Below, piece by piece: positions 8,933-16,820 of a stretch of 61,788 nucleotides of DNA. The notes under the pieces were generated by a model, which saw only the letters and a list, made by a program, of their open reading frames with translations, searched no databases and was not told the DNA's origin. The translations under genes and the position numbers were made by a program. Position 1 is the first letter of the stretch; each line of letters begins with the position of its first letter. This stretch comes from CAWJFP01 sp963842155 (GTDB lineage: Bacteria; Pseudomonadota; Alphaproteobacteria; JACZXZ01), in contig CAWJFP010000030.1 of assembly GCA_963842155.1 (NCBI GenBank), positions 1 through 61,788 on the forward strand, given 5' to 3'.

Positions 8933-8948
8933 TCCGCCATATGGCGGA
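8933..8948. promoter_or_regulatory. Perfect 16-bp palindrome upstream of the MlaC-like gene
   Basis: TCCGCCATATGGCGGA is a perfect 8+8 palindrome ending 20 bp before the ATG at 8969 and just ahead of the ribosome site GCGGAGGAG. It could be a repressor operator or a small RNA hairpin in the leader. No regulator gene is adjacent. Confidence 0.45.
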
Positions 8949-8968
8949 TCGAGCTGCTTGCGGAGGAG

Positions 8969-9610
8969 ATGATGCATATTTCTCGAGTTCTGCGTTCGAC
9001 GCTGGCGGGGCTGGCGCTCGCGGGCCTGCTCGCCTCGGGAGTTGCGGCCGCCGAGGCCGCCACCTCGCCGCAGGCCGCGCGGCACTTCATGCAGGATATC
9101 GCCGACCGCGCGATCGCCTTGCTCAAGGGCGCCAAGTCGGCCGATCCCAACAAGACCAGGGTCGAGTTCCAGTCGATCCTGCGCGAGGGCCTGGACCTCG
9201 ACATCATCGGCCGCTTCGTCCTGGGCAACAGCTGGCGCAGCGCGACGCCGCGCCAGCAGGCGACCTTCATCGACCTGTTCTCGGTCTATGTGCTCGACGC
9301 CTATTCGCGCCGCCTCGGGACCTACAGCGACGAGACCATCAAGCTCACCGGCGCCGGCCCCATCGCCGAGACGGACGCGCTCATCGACAGCGAGGTCGAC
9401 CGTCCGGACGGGCCGCCGGTCAAAGTGGGCTGGCGCGTGCGCGACGTCGACGGCCATATGAAGATCATCGACGTGATCGTCGAGGGTTTGAGCATGGCGC
9501 TGACCCAGCGCCAGGAGTTCGCCGCCGTCATCCAGCATTCGGGGCTGGACGGGCTGGTCGAGGAGCTACGCCAGCGCGTGCAGAAACTGCACGAGGCCAA
9601 AGCCGATTGA
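8969..9610 (+). CDS. MlaC-family phospholipid-binding ABC transporter auxiliary protein
   Basis: A 213-residue periplasmic protein. The signal peptide runs to about residue 28 (LAGLALAGLLASGVAAAEA). The mature part matches the MlaC/Tgt2 fold: FQSILREGLDLDIIGRFVLG, WRSATPRQQATFIDLFSVYVLDAYSRRL, then WRVRDVDGHMKIIDVIVEGLSMALTQRQEF. MlaC shuttles phospholipids between outer and inner membrane complexes. The rest of the system (mlaA, B, D, E, F) is not nearby, so this copy is orphan. The start is the first of two ATGs, 5-6 bp after GGAGGAG. A perfect palindrome lies in its leader. Confidence 0.85.
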   Translation: MMHISRVLRSTLAGLALAGLLASGVAAAEAATSPQAARHFMQDIADRAIALLKGAKSADPNKTRVEFQSILREGLDLDIIGRFVLGNSWRSATPRQQATFIDLFSVYVLDAYSRRLGTYSDETIKLTGAGPIAETDALIDSEVDRPDGPPVKVGWRVRDVDGHMKIIDVIVEGLSMALTQRQEFAAVIQHSGLDGLVEELRQRVQKLHEAKAD

Positions 9611-9705
9611 GCGGCCGCGCGACAGATCCCGCTAGAAAGGCGCTTCGAGGGCTTGCTATCATCGCCGCCCGATAGCCAGCGAAGGCGCGCGCGCCGGAGG
9701 AATTC

Positions 9706-10995
9706 ATGAAAGCGGTGGTGCTGGGCGCGGGCGTGATCGGCGTCACGACCGCCTACTACCTTGCCCGCGACGGCCATCAAGTGACGGTGGTCGAGCGGCA
9801 GCCCGAGGCGGCGGGCGAGACGAGCCACGCCAATGCCGGGCTCATCACCCCCGGCCATTCCTTCACCTGGAACTCGCCGCGCGCGCCGCAGCAGCTTTGG
9901 CAGTCGCTGTGGCGGGGCGACACGGCCTACCGCATGCATTTCAGCCTCGATCCGCGCTTCTGGATCTGGGGCCTCAAATTCCTGCGCGAATGCACGCGCG
10001 AGCGCTCGACCTACTGCACGCTGGTGAAATATCGCCTCAACGTCTTCAGCCAGGCGCGCATCGAGGAGATCGCCGCCGCCGAGGGGATCGAGTTCCATCA
10101 GCGGAAGAACGGCGTCATCGTCTTCTACCGCAGCCCCGAGCAATTCGCCGAGGGCATCGGCAGCATGAAGCTGATGCAGCAGGCGGGCCACGCGGTCGAG
10201 TTCATCGACGCCGCCCGCGCCGTCGAGATCGAGCCCGCCTTGCGCCCGATCGAGGGGCAGATCGCGGGCGCCGTCTATTGCCCGACGGATGCGAGCGGGG
10301 ATTGCCGGCTCTTCACCCTCGGCCTCACCGAGGTCTGCCGGCGCCTCGGCGTCGAGTTCCGCTTCTCGACCGGCATCGAGCGGCTCGAGAGCCGGGGCGG
10401 CCGCGTGACCGCGGTCGCGACCGACAAAGGGAAGATTTCGGGCGACGCCTATGTGCTGGCGGCGGGCAGCTACAGCCCGCTCCTCGCCCGCGCGCTCGGC
10501 CTCGACATCCCCGTCTACCCCGTCAAGGGCTTCTCGCTCACCTTGCCCTTCACCGATCCCTCGGTCGCACCGCGGATCGGGGGCGTCGACGACGGCTCGC
10601 TCGTCGCCTATTGCGGCATGGGCGACCGGCTGCGCCTTACCGCCTCGGCCGACTTCTCGGGCTACGACAACAGCCATCGGCCGGAGGATTTCGCCACCAT
10701 GCTGACGGTGGCGCGGGAGATGTTCCCGCGCGGGGTGGATTTCTCGCGGCCCTTCTACTGGGCCTGCCTCAGGCCCATGACGCCGGACGGGCCGCCCATC
10801 ATCGGCCCCTCGCCGGTGCCGAACCTCTGGCTCAATACCGGCCAGGGCCATATGGGCTGGACGATGTCGGCGGGCTCGAGCCGTATCCTGGCCGATCTCA
10901 TGGCGGGCCGCGCGCCCGCCCATTCGACCGAATCGCTGACCTTCGAGCGCTACAGCCGGAAGAGCCGCCCGAACCCCGCCACCGCCCCTTCATAG
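9706..10995 (+). CDS. D-amino acid dehydrogenase (DadA-like FAD oxidoreductase)
   Basis: A 429-residue FAD-dependent oxidoreductase of the DAO family. The dinucleotide fold is at the N-terminus (VVLGAGVIGVTTAYYLARDG, then E30 in VVERQ). Typical DadA features follow: ETSHANAGLITPGHSFTWNSP, a middle substrate domain, PVYPVKGFSLTLP, and the C-terminal GPSPVPNLWLNTGQGHMGW with the second FAD contact. The reaction is oxidative deamination of D-amino acids, with electrons going to the quinone pool. Ribosome site GGAGGAATTC precedes ATG 9706. Its last 46 bp overlap the 3' end of the convergent racemase-like gene, so read-through RNAs would be antisense. Confidence 0.88.
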   Translation: MKAVVLGAGVIGVTTAYYLARDGHQVTVVERQPEAAGETSHANAGLITPGHSFTWNSPRAPQQLWQSLWRGDTAYRMHFSLDPRFWIWGLKFLRECTRERSTYCTLVKYRLNVFSQARIEEIAAAEGIEFHQRKNGVIVFYRSPEQFAEGIGSMKLMQQAGHAVEFIDAARAVEIEPALRPIEGQIAGAVYCPTDASGDCRLFTLGLTEVCRRLGVEFRFSTGIERLESRGGRVTAVATDKGKISGDAYVLAAGSYSPLLARALGLDIPVYPVKGFSLTLPFTDPSVAPRIGGVDDGSLVAYCGMGDRLRLTASADFSGYDNSHRPEDFATMLTVAREMFPRGVDFSRPFYWACLRPMTPDGPPIIGPSPVPNLWLNTGQGHMGWTMSAGSSRILADLMAGRAPAHSTESLTFERYSRKSRPNPATAPS

Positions 10996-11747
10996 CCGGC
11001 GAGGCGCAAGGCATGCCAGGCCATGGCATGGTTGCTCGAGGTCACGGGCTTGCCGATCAGCGCCTCCATCGCCGCCACGCGCTCCGCCACGCGCAGGCTG
11101 GTGCAGGCGACGAAGACGGCGTCGACCTCGGGCCGCAGGCCGAGCTCCTGGACCGCCGCGGCGATCGAGGTGGGCTTGATGCGCGCGACCTCGTTGTCGT
11201 TCTCGTGGTTGAAGGAGCCCATGACGGGGACCTCGAGGCCGCGCTCCTCGATGAAGCGGCGCATCATGCGGTTGATGCGGTCGATATAGGGGGTGAGGAG
11301 GGCGATGCGCCGCGCGCCGAGCGCTTGGAGCCCCGCCACGGCGGCGGTGATCGGCGTGGTGCAGGCGATGCCGGGCCGCGCCTCGCGGATGCGGGCGAAG
11401 ACCCCTTCCTCGCCGATCACCATGGTGGCCGAGGTGCAGCCGAACGCCACCACGTCGAGCCGCTCGCCCGGGCGGATCAGCCCTACGGCGCCGGCGAGGC
11501 CCGCCTCCATCGCGGCGAGCGTCTCGGGCGTGATGGTGCTCGAGTTGAAGATGCGGCTCTCGTAAAAGGCGACGCCCTCGATGCCGAGCATCTTGCGCCA
11601 TTCATGCTCGATCGTGTGGTCGGTCGCCAGCACGACGAGGCCGATCGCGGCGCGCGAGGCGATCCCCGCATCGAGCTCGAAGGGAATATGCATGCGGTTG
11701 AGGGCAAGCCCTTCCTCCGCTTTGGCCTCGAGGATCGCCTGGCTCAT
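10950..11747 (-). CDS. Asp/Glu racemase superfamily protein, maleate isomerase/EutA-like
   Basis: A 265-residue member of the aspartate/glutamate racemase superfamily. Two active-site cysteines are visible, in VVAFGCTSATMVIGEEG and VFVACTSLRVAE, in the spacing used by maleate cis-trans isomerases, arylmalonate decarboxylases and the ectoine-utilisation protein EutA. Sequence such as ATDHTIEHEWRKML and YESRIFNSSTITPETLAAM fits the maleate isomerase/EutA branch. No other ectoine or nicotinate degradation genes are beside it, so the exact reaction stays open. ATG 11747 has a clear GGAGG 8 bp upstream. It converges with and overlaps the dadA-like gene. Confidence 0.75.
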   Translation of the reverse strand: MSQAILEAKAEEGLALNRMHIPFELDAGIASRAAIGLVVLATDHTIEHEWRKMLGIEGVAFYESRIFNSSTITPETLAAMEAGLAGAVGLIRPGERLDVVAFGCTSATMVIGEEGVFARIREARPGIACTTPITAAVAGLQALGARRIALLTPYIDRINRMMRRFIEERGLEVPVMGSFNHENDNEVARIKPTSIAAAVQELGLRPEVDAVFVACTSLRVAERVAAMEALIGKPVTSSNHAMAWHALRLAGYEGAVAGFGRLFRL

Positions 11748-11790
11748 GCTCGCCTCCTTCGTCTTCCGCGCGTCCCATAATGACTTAAAC

Positions 11791-11846
11791 GGCGGGCTTC
11801 GAGAAGCCGCCGCCCGCCCGGCGCCCGATGTCGCAATCGGGGCGCC
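11791..11846. promoter_or_regulatory. Two adjacent GC-rich hairpins in the divergent region before speD
   Basis: The first dyad pairs CGGCGGGCTTC with GAAGCCGCCG (11791-11813). The second pairs GGCGCCCGAT with ATCGGGGCGCC (11820-11846). Each has a single bulged G. Neither is followed by a T-run on either strand close enough for a standard terminator. They lie between the divergent racemase-like gene and speD, and may be operator or leader structures. Confidence 0.35.
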
Positions 11847-11880
11847 TTGGGAAAAAAATGGCGCCGGGGCAAATTTTTTA

Positions 11881-11909
11881 TTGCAATTCGGGGAAACTTG
11901 CCTCATATC
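11881..11909 (+). promoter_or_regulatory. Candidate speD promoter
   Basis: TTGCAA (11881-11886) is 17 bp from CATATC (11904-11909), preceded by an AT tract (AAATTTTTTA) that could act as an UP element. It lies about 50 bp ahead of the speD ATG. The -35 is a good match and the -10 is weak. Confidence 0.35.
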
Positions 11910-11957
11910 CGCTGCCACTCGTGCTTACCGAGACATCTTCTGGTTTGGGAGAGGGCC

Positions 11958-12476
11958 ATGGTCAAGACCACTGCTCGGCTCAAATTGGGGATGGACTTGG
12001 GGCTCGCGCAGCGCACGGCGCCAGCGGTTATGCCCGACCTGTCCAGAACCGCCGCCGGTGCGACCCCGGCAATATGCGAAGACGAAGCCGCGCCGAAGGA
12101 TTTCTTCGTCAAGCGCAACGGCAAGCTGTTTGCCGGCACGCATCTCATCGTCGATCTTCGCGGTGCCAAGCATCTCGACGACGTCGACTATATCGAGCGC
12201 GCGTTGATCGACGCGGTGGAGGCGGCGAACGCCACCCTCCTCCATATCCATCTTCATCATTTCACGCCCAACGGGGGCGTCTCCGGCGTGGCGGTGCTGG
12301 CCGAATCGCATATCTCGATCCATACCTGGCCCGAGAACGGCTATGCTGCGCTCGACATCTTCATGTGCGGCCGGGCCGATCCGCACAAGTCCGTGCCGCT
12401 GCTCGAGCGCGCCTTCAAGCCTGCCTCGATCAGCGTGCAGGAGCTCTGCCGCGGCGAGGTCGAAGAGGCGATCTAG
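11958..12476 (+). CDS. speD: S-adenosylmethionine decarboxylase proenzyme
   Basis: SpeD makes decarboxylated SAM, the aminopropyl donor for spermidine. The 172-residue product carries the self-processing motif LAESHISIHTWPE; cleavage before S117 would create the pyruvoyl group. FMCG supplies the conserved cysteine. It is the short prokaryotic class, but with about 50 extra N-terminal residues before the conserved FAGTHLIVDL. ATG 11958 follows GGGAGAGGG. No spermidine synthase gene (speE) is adjacent. The upstream leader contains two bulged GC hairpins and an AT-rich tract. Confidence 0.93.
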   Translation: MVKTTARLKLGMDLGLAQRTAPAVMPDLSRTAAGATPAICEDEAAPKDFFVKRNGKLFAGTHLIVDLRGAKHLDDVDYIERALIDAVEAANATLLHIHLHHFTPNGGVSGVAVLAESHISIHTWPENGYAALDIFMCGRADPHKSVPLLERAFKPASISVQELCRGEVEEAI

Positions 12477-12513
12477 CCGGACGCGTACCTCGGCGCGCGC
12501 GGCAGCCGCGCTC

Positions 12514-13500
12514 TCAAAACATCGTCTCGAGCACGCGATCGGGCGGCGTATGGCCGTCGACGAAGGTCTTGATGTTGATGATGACCTTCTCGCCCATGTC
12601 GACGCGCCCCTCGATGGTGGCCGAGCCCATATGGGGGATGGGGACGACATTCTGCAGCTCGAGGAGCTTGGGGCTGATCGCGGGCTCATGCTCGAAGACG
12701 TCGAGCCCGGCACCCGCGATCTCGCGGTTCGCCAGCATGCGCGCGAGCGCGTTCTCGTCGATCACCTCGCCGCGCGAGGTATTGACCACGAGGGCGTGCG
12801 GCCGCAGGAGCTTGAGCCGTCGCGCTGACAGGAGATGGTAGGTCGCCGGCGTGTGGGGGCAATTGGTCGAGACGATATCGACATGGGCGAGCATCTGGTC
12901 GAGGCTTTCCCAGTAGGTCGCCTCGAGATCGCTCTCGATCTCGGGATGCACGCGGCGGCGGTTGTGATAATGGATCGAGAGGCCGAAGCCGCGGGCGCGG
13001 CGGGCGAGCGCCGAGCCGATGCGCCCCATGCCGATGATGCCCAGCCGCTTGCCCCCGATGCGGTGGCCGAGCATGAAGGTCGGGCCCCAACCCTCCCATT
13101 TGCCCGAGCGCAGCAGCCGCTCGCCCTCGGTCAGCCGCCGCGCCACGACGAGGATGAGCGCCATGGTCATGTCCGCGGTGTCCTCGGTGAGGACGCCGGG
13201 CGTATTGGTGACCGTGATGCCGCGCTGGCGCGCGGACGCGATGTCGATATGGTCGACGCCGGTGCCGAAATTGGCGATCAGCTTGAGGTTGGCGCCGGCA
13301 TGGGCGAGGACGGCCTTGTCGATGCGGTCGGTGACGGTGGGCACCAGCACGTCCGCGGCCTTGACCGCCTCGATGAGCTCGGCCTGGCCCATCGGCTTGT
13401 CGTCGCGGTTGAGCCGGGCCTCGAACAGCTCCATCATCCGCGTCTCGATCACGTCGGGCAGCTTCCGCGTGATGAAGACGAGCGGCTTCCGCTTTACCAT
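12514..13500 (-). CDS. D-2-hydroxyacid dehydrogenase (glyoxylate/hydroxypyruvate reductase type)
   Basis: A 328-residue NAD(P)-dependent D-isomer 2-hydroxyacid dehydrogenase. Motifs in order: FGTGVDHIDI, the Rossmann GxGxxG as GMGRIGSALARRARGFG, the arginine of VNTSRGEVIDENAL, the glutamate of DVFEHEP, and the catalytic histidine in PHMGSATIEGR. The length and LTEDTADMTMALILVVARR segment match the GyaR glyoxylate reductase branch. It would reduce glyoxylate or hydroxypyruvate in the cytoplasm. ATG 13500 follows AGGGGAATTTC. It converges on speD, with only 37 bp between the stops. Confidence 0.87.
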   Translation of the reverse strand: MVKRKPLVFITRKLPDVIETRMMELFEARLNRDDKPMGQAELIEAVKAADVLVPTVTDRIDKAVLAHAGANLKLIANFGTGVDHIDIASARQRGITVTNTPGVLTEDTADMTMALILVVARRLTEGERLLRSGKWEGWGPTFMLGHRIGGKRLGIIGMGRIGSALARRARGFGLSIHYHNRRRVHPEIESDLEATYWESLDQMLAHVDIVSTNCPHTPATYHLLSARRLKLLRPHALVVNTSRGEVIDENALARMLANREIAGAGLDVFEHEPAISPKLLELQNVVPIPHMGSATIEGRVDMGEKVIINIKTFVDGHTPPDRVLETMF

Positions 13501-13625
13501 GAAATTCCCCTAACGCTCCGGCCGGCGGGCTTGCCATAGCAACCCACCGGGGTCTTGTCCAGCGGGCGCGGCGCCGGTAAAGAGGAGGGCGGAGCAATTC
13601 ATTCGGAGCCCGGCCCTTCCGCCCC

Positions 13626-14156
13626 ATGCGTCATCGCCTCACCTTGCCCGGCCGCGCGCTCCGCCTCCCGCTGCTCCTCCTCGGGCTCGTGGCGCTCGGC
13701 CTCGCCTCGCTCGCGCGCCCGTCGCCGGCGGCCGATTCCGCATCGGATCTGCCGGTGCCGCGCTTCGTCACCTTGCGCTCGGACAAGGTGAATGTGCGCT
13801 CGGGCCCCGGCGCGCGCTATTCCATCGAATGGGTGTTCGAGCGGCGCGGCATGCCCGTCGAGGTCGTGGCCGAGTACGAGCTCTGGCGCAAGGTGCGCGA
13901 CATCGAGGGCACCGAGGGCTGGGTCCATCAGAACCTGCTCTCCTCGCGCCGCGGAGTTATTGTCGTAGGCCAGGTGCGCGCCCTCAAGAGCGACGCGCGC
14001 GAGGACGCGCCGGAGGTCGCCCGCGTCGAGCCCGAGGTGATCGGCCAGCTTCTCGAATGCCAGGGCCCCTGGTGCCGCGTCGATATCGACGGCTATCGCG
14101 GCTGGCTCAAGCGCGGCGAGATCTGGGGCCTGCTGCCGGACGACAACGGGCAATAG
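13626..14156 (+). CDS. Exported bacterial SH3-domain protein
   Basis: A 176-residue protein with an N-terminal signal sequence (LRLPLLLLGLVALGLASLA) and two SH3-like repeats. The first begins RSDKVNVRSGPGARYSIEWVFERRG and ends GWVHQNLLS. The second is shorter and ends CRVDIDGYRGWLKRGEIWGL. Such proteins (COG3807) are extracytoplasmic and are thought to bind the cell wall or stress-related partners; the exact role is unknown. It is monocistronic and converges on the DUF3501 gene. Confidence 0.8.
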   Translation: MRHRLTLPGRALRLPLLLLGLVALGLASLARPSPAADSASDLPVPRFVTLRSDKVNVRSGPGARYSIEWVFERRGMPVEVVAEYELWRKVRDIEGTEGWVHQNLLSSRRGVIVVGQVRALKSDAREDAPEVARVEPEVIGQLLECQGPWCRVDIDGYRGWLKRGEIWGLLPDDNGQ

Positions 14157-14192
14157 GCCGCTTGCGCAGAGCCTTCGCTGGGGCGAGGCCGT

Positions 14193-14783
14193 CTAATCGA
14201 AATCCTTGGCGAGCTCGTCGCGCACTTCGTCGGACAGGATGGCGATATGGCCGTAGTTGGGGTGGTCGAGCCCGAGGGTGGCTTGCGTACCCGGCTTCCT
14301 GAAGAGGGCGATCCCTTCGGGCGTGAAGGGGAAATGCACGAACTGCACCGAGGAGGCCTTGCCGTCGGGCGTGGTGCGCTCGGCGTCCTCCTCGGCCTGC
14401 CCACGGATGCGGTGCGCGCCGCAGGCGATGAAGGTCGAGCGCTCGATGCCGCCGAGCCGCGCCAGCTCGCGCTGGCGGCGGACGGGATCGTCGATCTCGA
14501 TCATGAGGGTCGCGACCAGCTCGTTCCCCTTGGGGATGAGCGGGTTGTAGGCCGCGATCTCGTCCGGCGCCATCTCGGGCCCGCCCTTCTCGATCAGGAT
14601 CATCTCATGGACTTGGAGCCACATGGTCTCGTAGCACTCGAAATAGAAGGTCACGAGCGGCCCGACCTCGACCCGCCGGCGGCGTTTGATGTCGAGCACG
14701 CGCCGGCGCTCCGCGCGCCGACGCTTGGAATATTCCGCCATCGGCATGATGTCGGCGGGAACGAGCTCGTGCTTGTTGGCCAT
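14193..14783 (-). CDS. DUF3501 family protein
   Basis: A 196-residue protein of the uncharacterised DUF3501 family: MPMAEYSKRRRAERRRVLDI near the N-terminus, then VTFYFECYETMWLQVHEM and, later, VHFPFTPEGIALFR. It has no signal peptide or membrane helix. ATG 14783 was chosen because the family alignment begins there; the open frame upstream is shadow of the Fe-S gene. It lies 29 bp downstream of the CCG-domain Fe-S gene and, with rubrerythrin, forms a gene trio that recurs in proteobacteria. Function is unknown; context points to a redox or peroxide role. Confidence 0.82.
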   Translation of the reverse strand: MANKHELVPADIMPMAEYSKRRRAERRRVLDIKRRRRVEVGPLVTFYFECYETMWLQVHEMILIEKGGPEMAPDEIAAYNPLIPKGNELVATLMIEIDDPVRRQRELARLGGIERSTFIACGAHRIRGQAEEDAERTTPDGKASSVQFVHFPFTPEGIALFRKPGTQATLGLDHPNYGHIAILSDEVRDELAKDFD

Positions 14784-14812
14784 GGCGGTCTTCCTCGCGA
14801 GCTGCGCCGCGC

Positions 14813-16156
14813 TCAAGGCAAGAGCCCGTAGGCGCGGGCGATCAGCATGATGGGATGGGTGACGAGCCGAGGCGGCGTGCGCGCTCCGTCGAGCCGCTCC
14901 ATGCCTTGGGCGATATGGCGGCCGGCGAGCGGGCATTCCGAGGCGAGGAAGGCCTTGCCGCTTTCCAGCGCCTGGCGCGCGACCGGCTTGCCGGTCTTGA
15001 GCGCCACCTCGAAATTGCCCTTCTTGAAGCCCCAGGCGCCGCCATGGCCGGAGCAGCGCTCGATCACCTGCACTTCGGTGTCGGGCAGGAGCCGCAGCAT
15101 GTCGGCCGCCTTGCGCCCGACGTTCTGGGCGCGCGCATGGCAGGCCATATGGGCGGCGACGCCGCCCGGAAGCGGGGCGAGGCCCGGCGCGAGGCCCTCC
15201 TTGCAGGCGATGTCGACGATATATTCGCTCACGTCGAAGACGGCCTCGGCAAGCCGTTTCACCTCTTTGTCCTCGGGCAGGATGAGCGGCCATTCGAATT
15301 TCAGCATGAGGGCGCAGGAGGGCACGAGCGCGATCACGTCATAGCCCTTGTCGAGCCAAGGCTCGAGGCCGGTCGCGACGACGCGCGCGGCCTCGGCCAC
15401 GCGATCGATGCGGCCCTGCTCGAGGAGCGGCATGCCGCAGCAGCGCGGATAGGCGACCTCGGTCTCGACCCCGTTGCGGGCAAGCACGGCGCGCGTCGCG
15501 AGGCCGAGCTCGGGCTCGTTATAGTTCGCGAAGCAGGTGGCGTAGAGCACCGCCTTGCGCCCGAAGGCCGGCGCCTCGCGGTTGAGGGCGGGCGGCTCGG
15601 CCGCGGCGCGGGCGAGAAAGGTCTTGCCGTTGAACTTGGGCAGCGCCGCCTTGCGGTCGAGCCCCGCCGCCGCCTCCAGCAGAGGACGCGTCAGCTTGTT
15701 CGAGACGTCGCTCGCCCAGTTGGCGAGCGGCGCCACCGGTGCCGCGAGCTTGCCGTTGCGGTCGGTCTTGGCCAGCTCGCGGTCGGCGAGCGCCAGCTTG
15801 CCCTGCCGCGCTTCGACCGCGCGGTAGCGCAGCATCAGATGGGGGAAGTCGATGTTGAAGGGATGCGGCGGTACATAGGGGCATTTCGTCATGTAGCACA
15901 TGTCGCAGAGCGTGCAGGCCTCCACGACGCTTTCGAGATCGCTCGACGGCACCGCGCTGAGCTCGCCCGTCTTCGATTCGTCGATCAGGTCGAAGAGGCG
16001 GGGAAAGGAATCGCACAGATTGAAGCAGCGCCGGCAGCCGTGGCAGATCTCGAACACCCGGCGCATCTCGGCGTCGAGCTTCGCCGGATCGTAGAAATCC
16101 GGATCGCGCCAGGCGAGAGGGTGGCGCGTCGGCGCCTCGAGGCTGCCTTCCTTCAT
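14813..16156 (-). CDS. CCG-domain Fe-S oxidoreductase (heterodisulfide reductase/GlpC-like)
   Basis: A 447-residue soluble iron-sulfur protein. Two 4Fe-4S motifs sit at the N-terminus: CHGCRRCFNLC and CTLCDMCYMTKC. Two cysteine-rich CCG domains follow, with YPRCCGMPLLEQG and, in the second, MACHARAQNVG and ERCSGHGGAWG. This layout is shared by GlpC, GlcF and HdrB-type subunits, which pass electrons to quinones or handle disulfides. In the second CCG domain the usual CCG is CSG, so its cluster may differ. There is no partner flavoprotein; the neighbours are DUF3501 and rubrerythrin. Confidence 0.85.
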   Translation of the reverse strand: MKEGSLEAPTRHPLAWRDPDFYDPAKLDAEMRRVFEICHGCRRCFNLCDSFPRLFDLIDESKTGELSAVPSSDLESVVEACTLCDMCYMTKCPYVPPHPFNIDFPHLMLRYRAVEARQGKLALADRELAKTDRNGKLAAPVAPLANWASDVSNKLTRPLLEAAAGLDRKAALPKFNGKTFLARAAAEPPALNREAPAFGRKAVLYATCFANYNEPELGLATRAVLARNGVETEVAYPRCCGMPLLEQGRIDRVAEAARVVATGLEPWLDKGYDVIALVPSCALMLKFEWPLILPEDKEVKRLAEAVFDVSEYIVDIACKEGLAPGLAPLPGGVAAHMACHARAQNVGRKAADMLRLLPDTEVQVIERCSGHGGAWGFKKGNFEVALKTGKPVARQALESGKAFLASECPLAGRHIAQGMERLDGARTPPRLVTHPIMLIARAYGLLP

Positions 16157-16226
16157 CCCCTTTCCCTTTCACGAAGAGGAGCGCCGGCGACGGGGCCGCC
16201 GCCCTGGCCCGTGCCTCGCGATGCGG

Positions 16227-16263
16227 CGGGCCCGCGTCGCGCATGGAGCGCAACGCGGGCCCG
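16227..16263 (-). terminator. Strong GC-rich hairpin after rubrerythrin
   Basis: CGGGCCCGCGT pairs perfectly with ACGCGGGCCCG, with an inner GCGC/GCGC stem. It starts 22 bp after the rubrerythrin stop, where a terminator or RNA-stability hairpin would lie. There is no T-run, so termination would be partial or protein-aided, and the Fe-S gene could still be reached by read-through. Confidence 0.4.
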
Positions 16264-16285
16264 TGCCAACTAAGACGGCGCAGCG

Positions 16286-16705
16286 TTATTTGAGCTCGTC
16301 GAGCGCCTTCTGGAAGCGACCGGCATGAGAGCGCTCGGCCTTGGCGAGCGTCTCGAACCAGTCGGCGATCTCCTCGAAGCCCTCGCCGCGCGCGGTCCGC
16401 GCCATGCCCGGATACATGTCGGTATATTCGTGCGTCTCGCCCGCTATCGCCGCCGCGAGATTGTCCGTGGTCTTGCCGATCGGCTTGCCGGTGGCCGGGT
16501 CGCCGACCTCCTCGAGATATTCGAGATGGCCGTGGGCATGGCCCGTCTCGCCCTCGGCGGTCGAGCGGAAGACGGCGGCTACGTCGTTGTAGCCCTCGAC
16601 ATCCGCTTTCTGCGCGAAATAGAGATAGCGCCGGTTCGCCTGCAATTCGCCGGCGAAGGCGTCCTTGAGGTTCTTCTCGGTCTTGCTATTTTTGAGCGTA
16701 GCCAT
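16286..16705 (-). CDS. Rubrerythrin without rubredoxin domain
   Basis: A 139-residue ferritin-like di-iron protein. The first helix pair has NLKDAFAGELQANRRYLYFA and ADVEGYNDVAAVFRSTAEGETGHA; the second has ETHEYTDMYPGMARTARGEG and WFETLAKAERSHAGRF. The E-x6-Y and E-x2-H ligand pattern is present. It lacks the C-terminal rubredoxin module of classical rubrerythrin, so electrons must come from another protein, perhaps the neighbouring Fe-S protein. The family reduces hydrogen peroxide. ATG 16705 follows GGAGAG. Upstream lie a good sigma-70 promoter and an Irr-type box, next to irr itself. Confidence 0.9.
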   Translation of the reverse strand: MATLKNSKTEKNLKDAFAGELQANRRYLYFAQKADVEGYNDVAAVFRSTAEGETGHAHGHLEYLEEVGDPATGKPIGKTTDNLAAAIAGETHEYTDMYPGMARTARGEGFEEIADWFETLAKAERSHAGRFQKALDELK

Positions 16706-16769
16706 CGCACTCTCCAGTCTCTCGCGTAACGTCAATCCCAATCGCCAGGCAGCCGCCCGGCCCAGGTCG

Positions 16770-16797
16770 AATGTAACATAGCGACGGGAGCTGTCAA
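16770..16797 (-). promoter_or_regulatory. Candidate rubrerythrin promoter
   Basis: On the minus strand a perfect TTGACA (16792-16797) is 16 bp from TACATT (16770-16775), a 4 of 6 match to TATAAT. It lies 65 bp ahead of the rubrerythrin ATG, and the ICE-like box directly abuts its upstream side. Confidence 0.55.
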
Positions 16798-16800
16798 CAG

Positions 16801-16817
16801 TTTAGATTTATTCCAGT
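16801..16817. promoter_or_regulatory. Candidate Irr (ICE) box
   Basis: TTTAGATTTATTCCAGT matches 14 of 17 positions of the published iron-control-element pattern TTTRGAAYNRTTCYAAA. It ends the irr-rubrerythrin gap on the promoter side, 3 bp upstream of the -35 hexamer. Irr binds such boxes when haem is low. Confidence 0.5.
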
Positions 16818-16820
16818 AAA

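Noticed and set aside
11820..11957. SAM or polyamine riboswitch before speD
   Set aside because: I could not match the conserved bases of any known SAM riboswitch or speF-type leader; only generic hairpins are visible.
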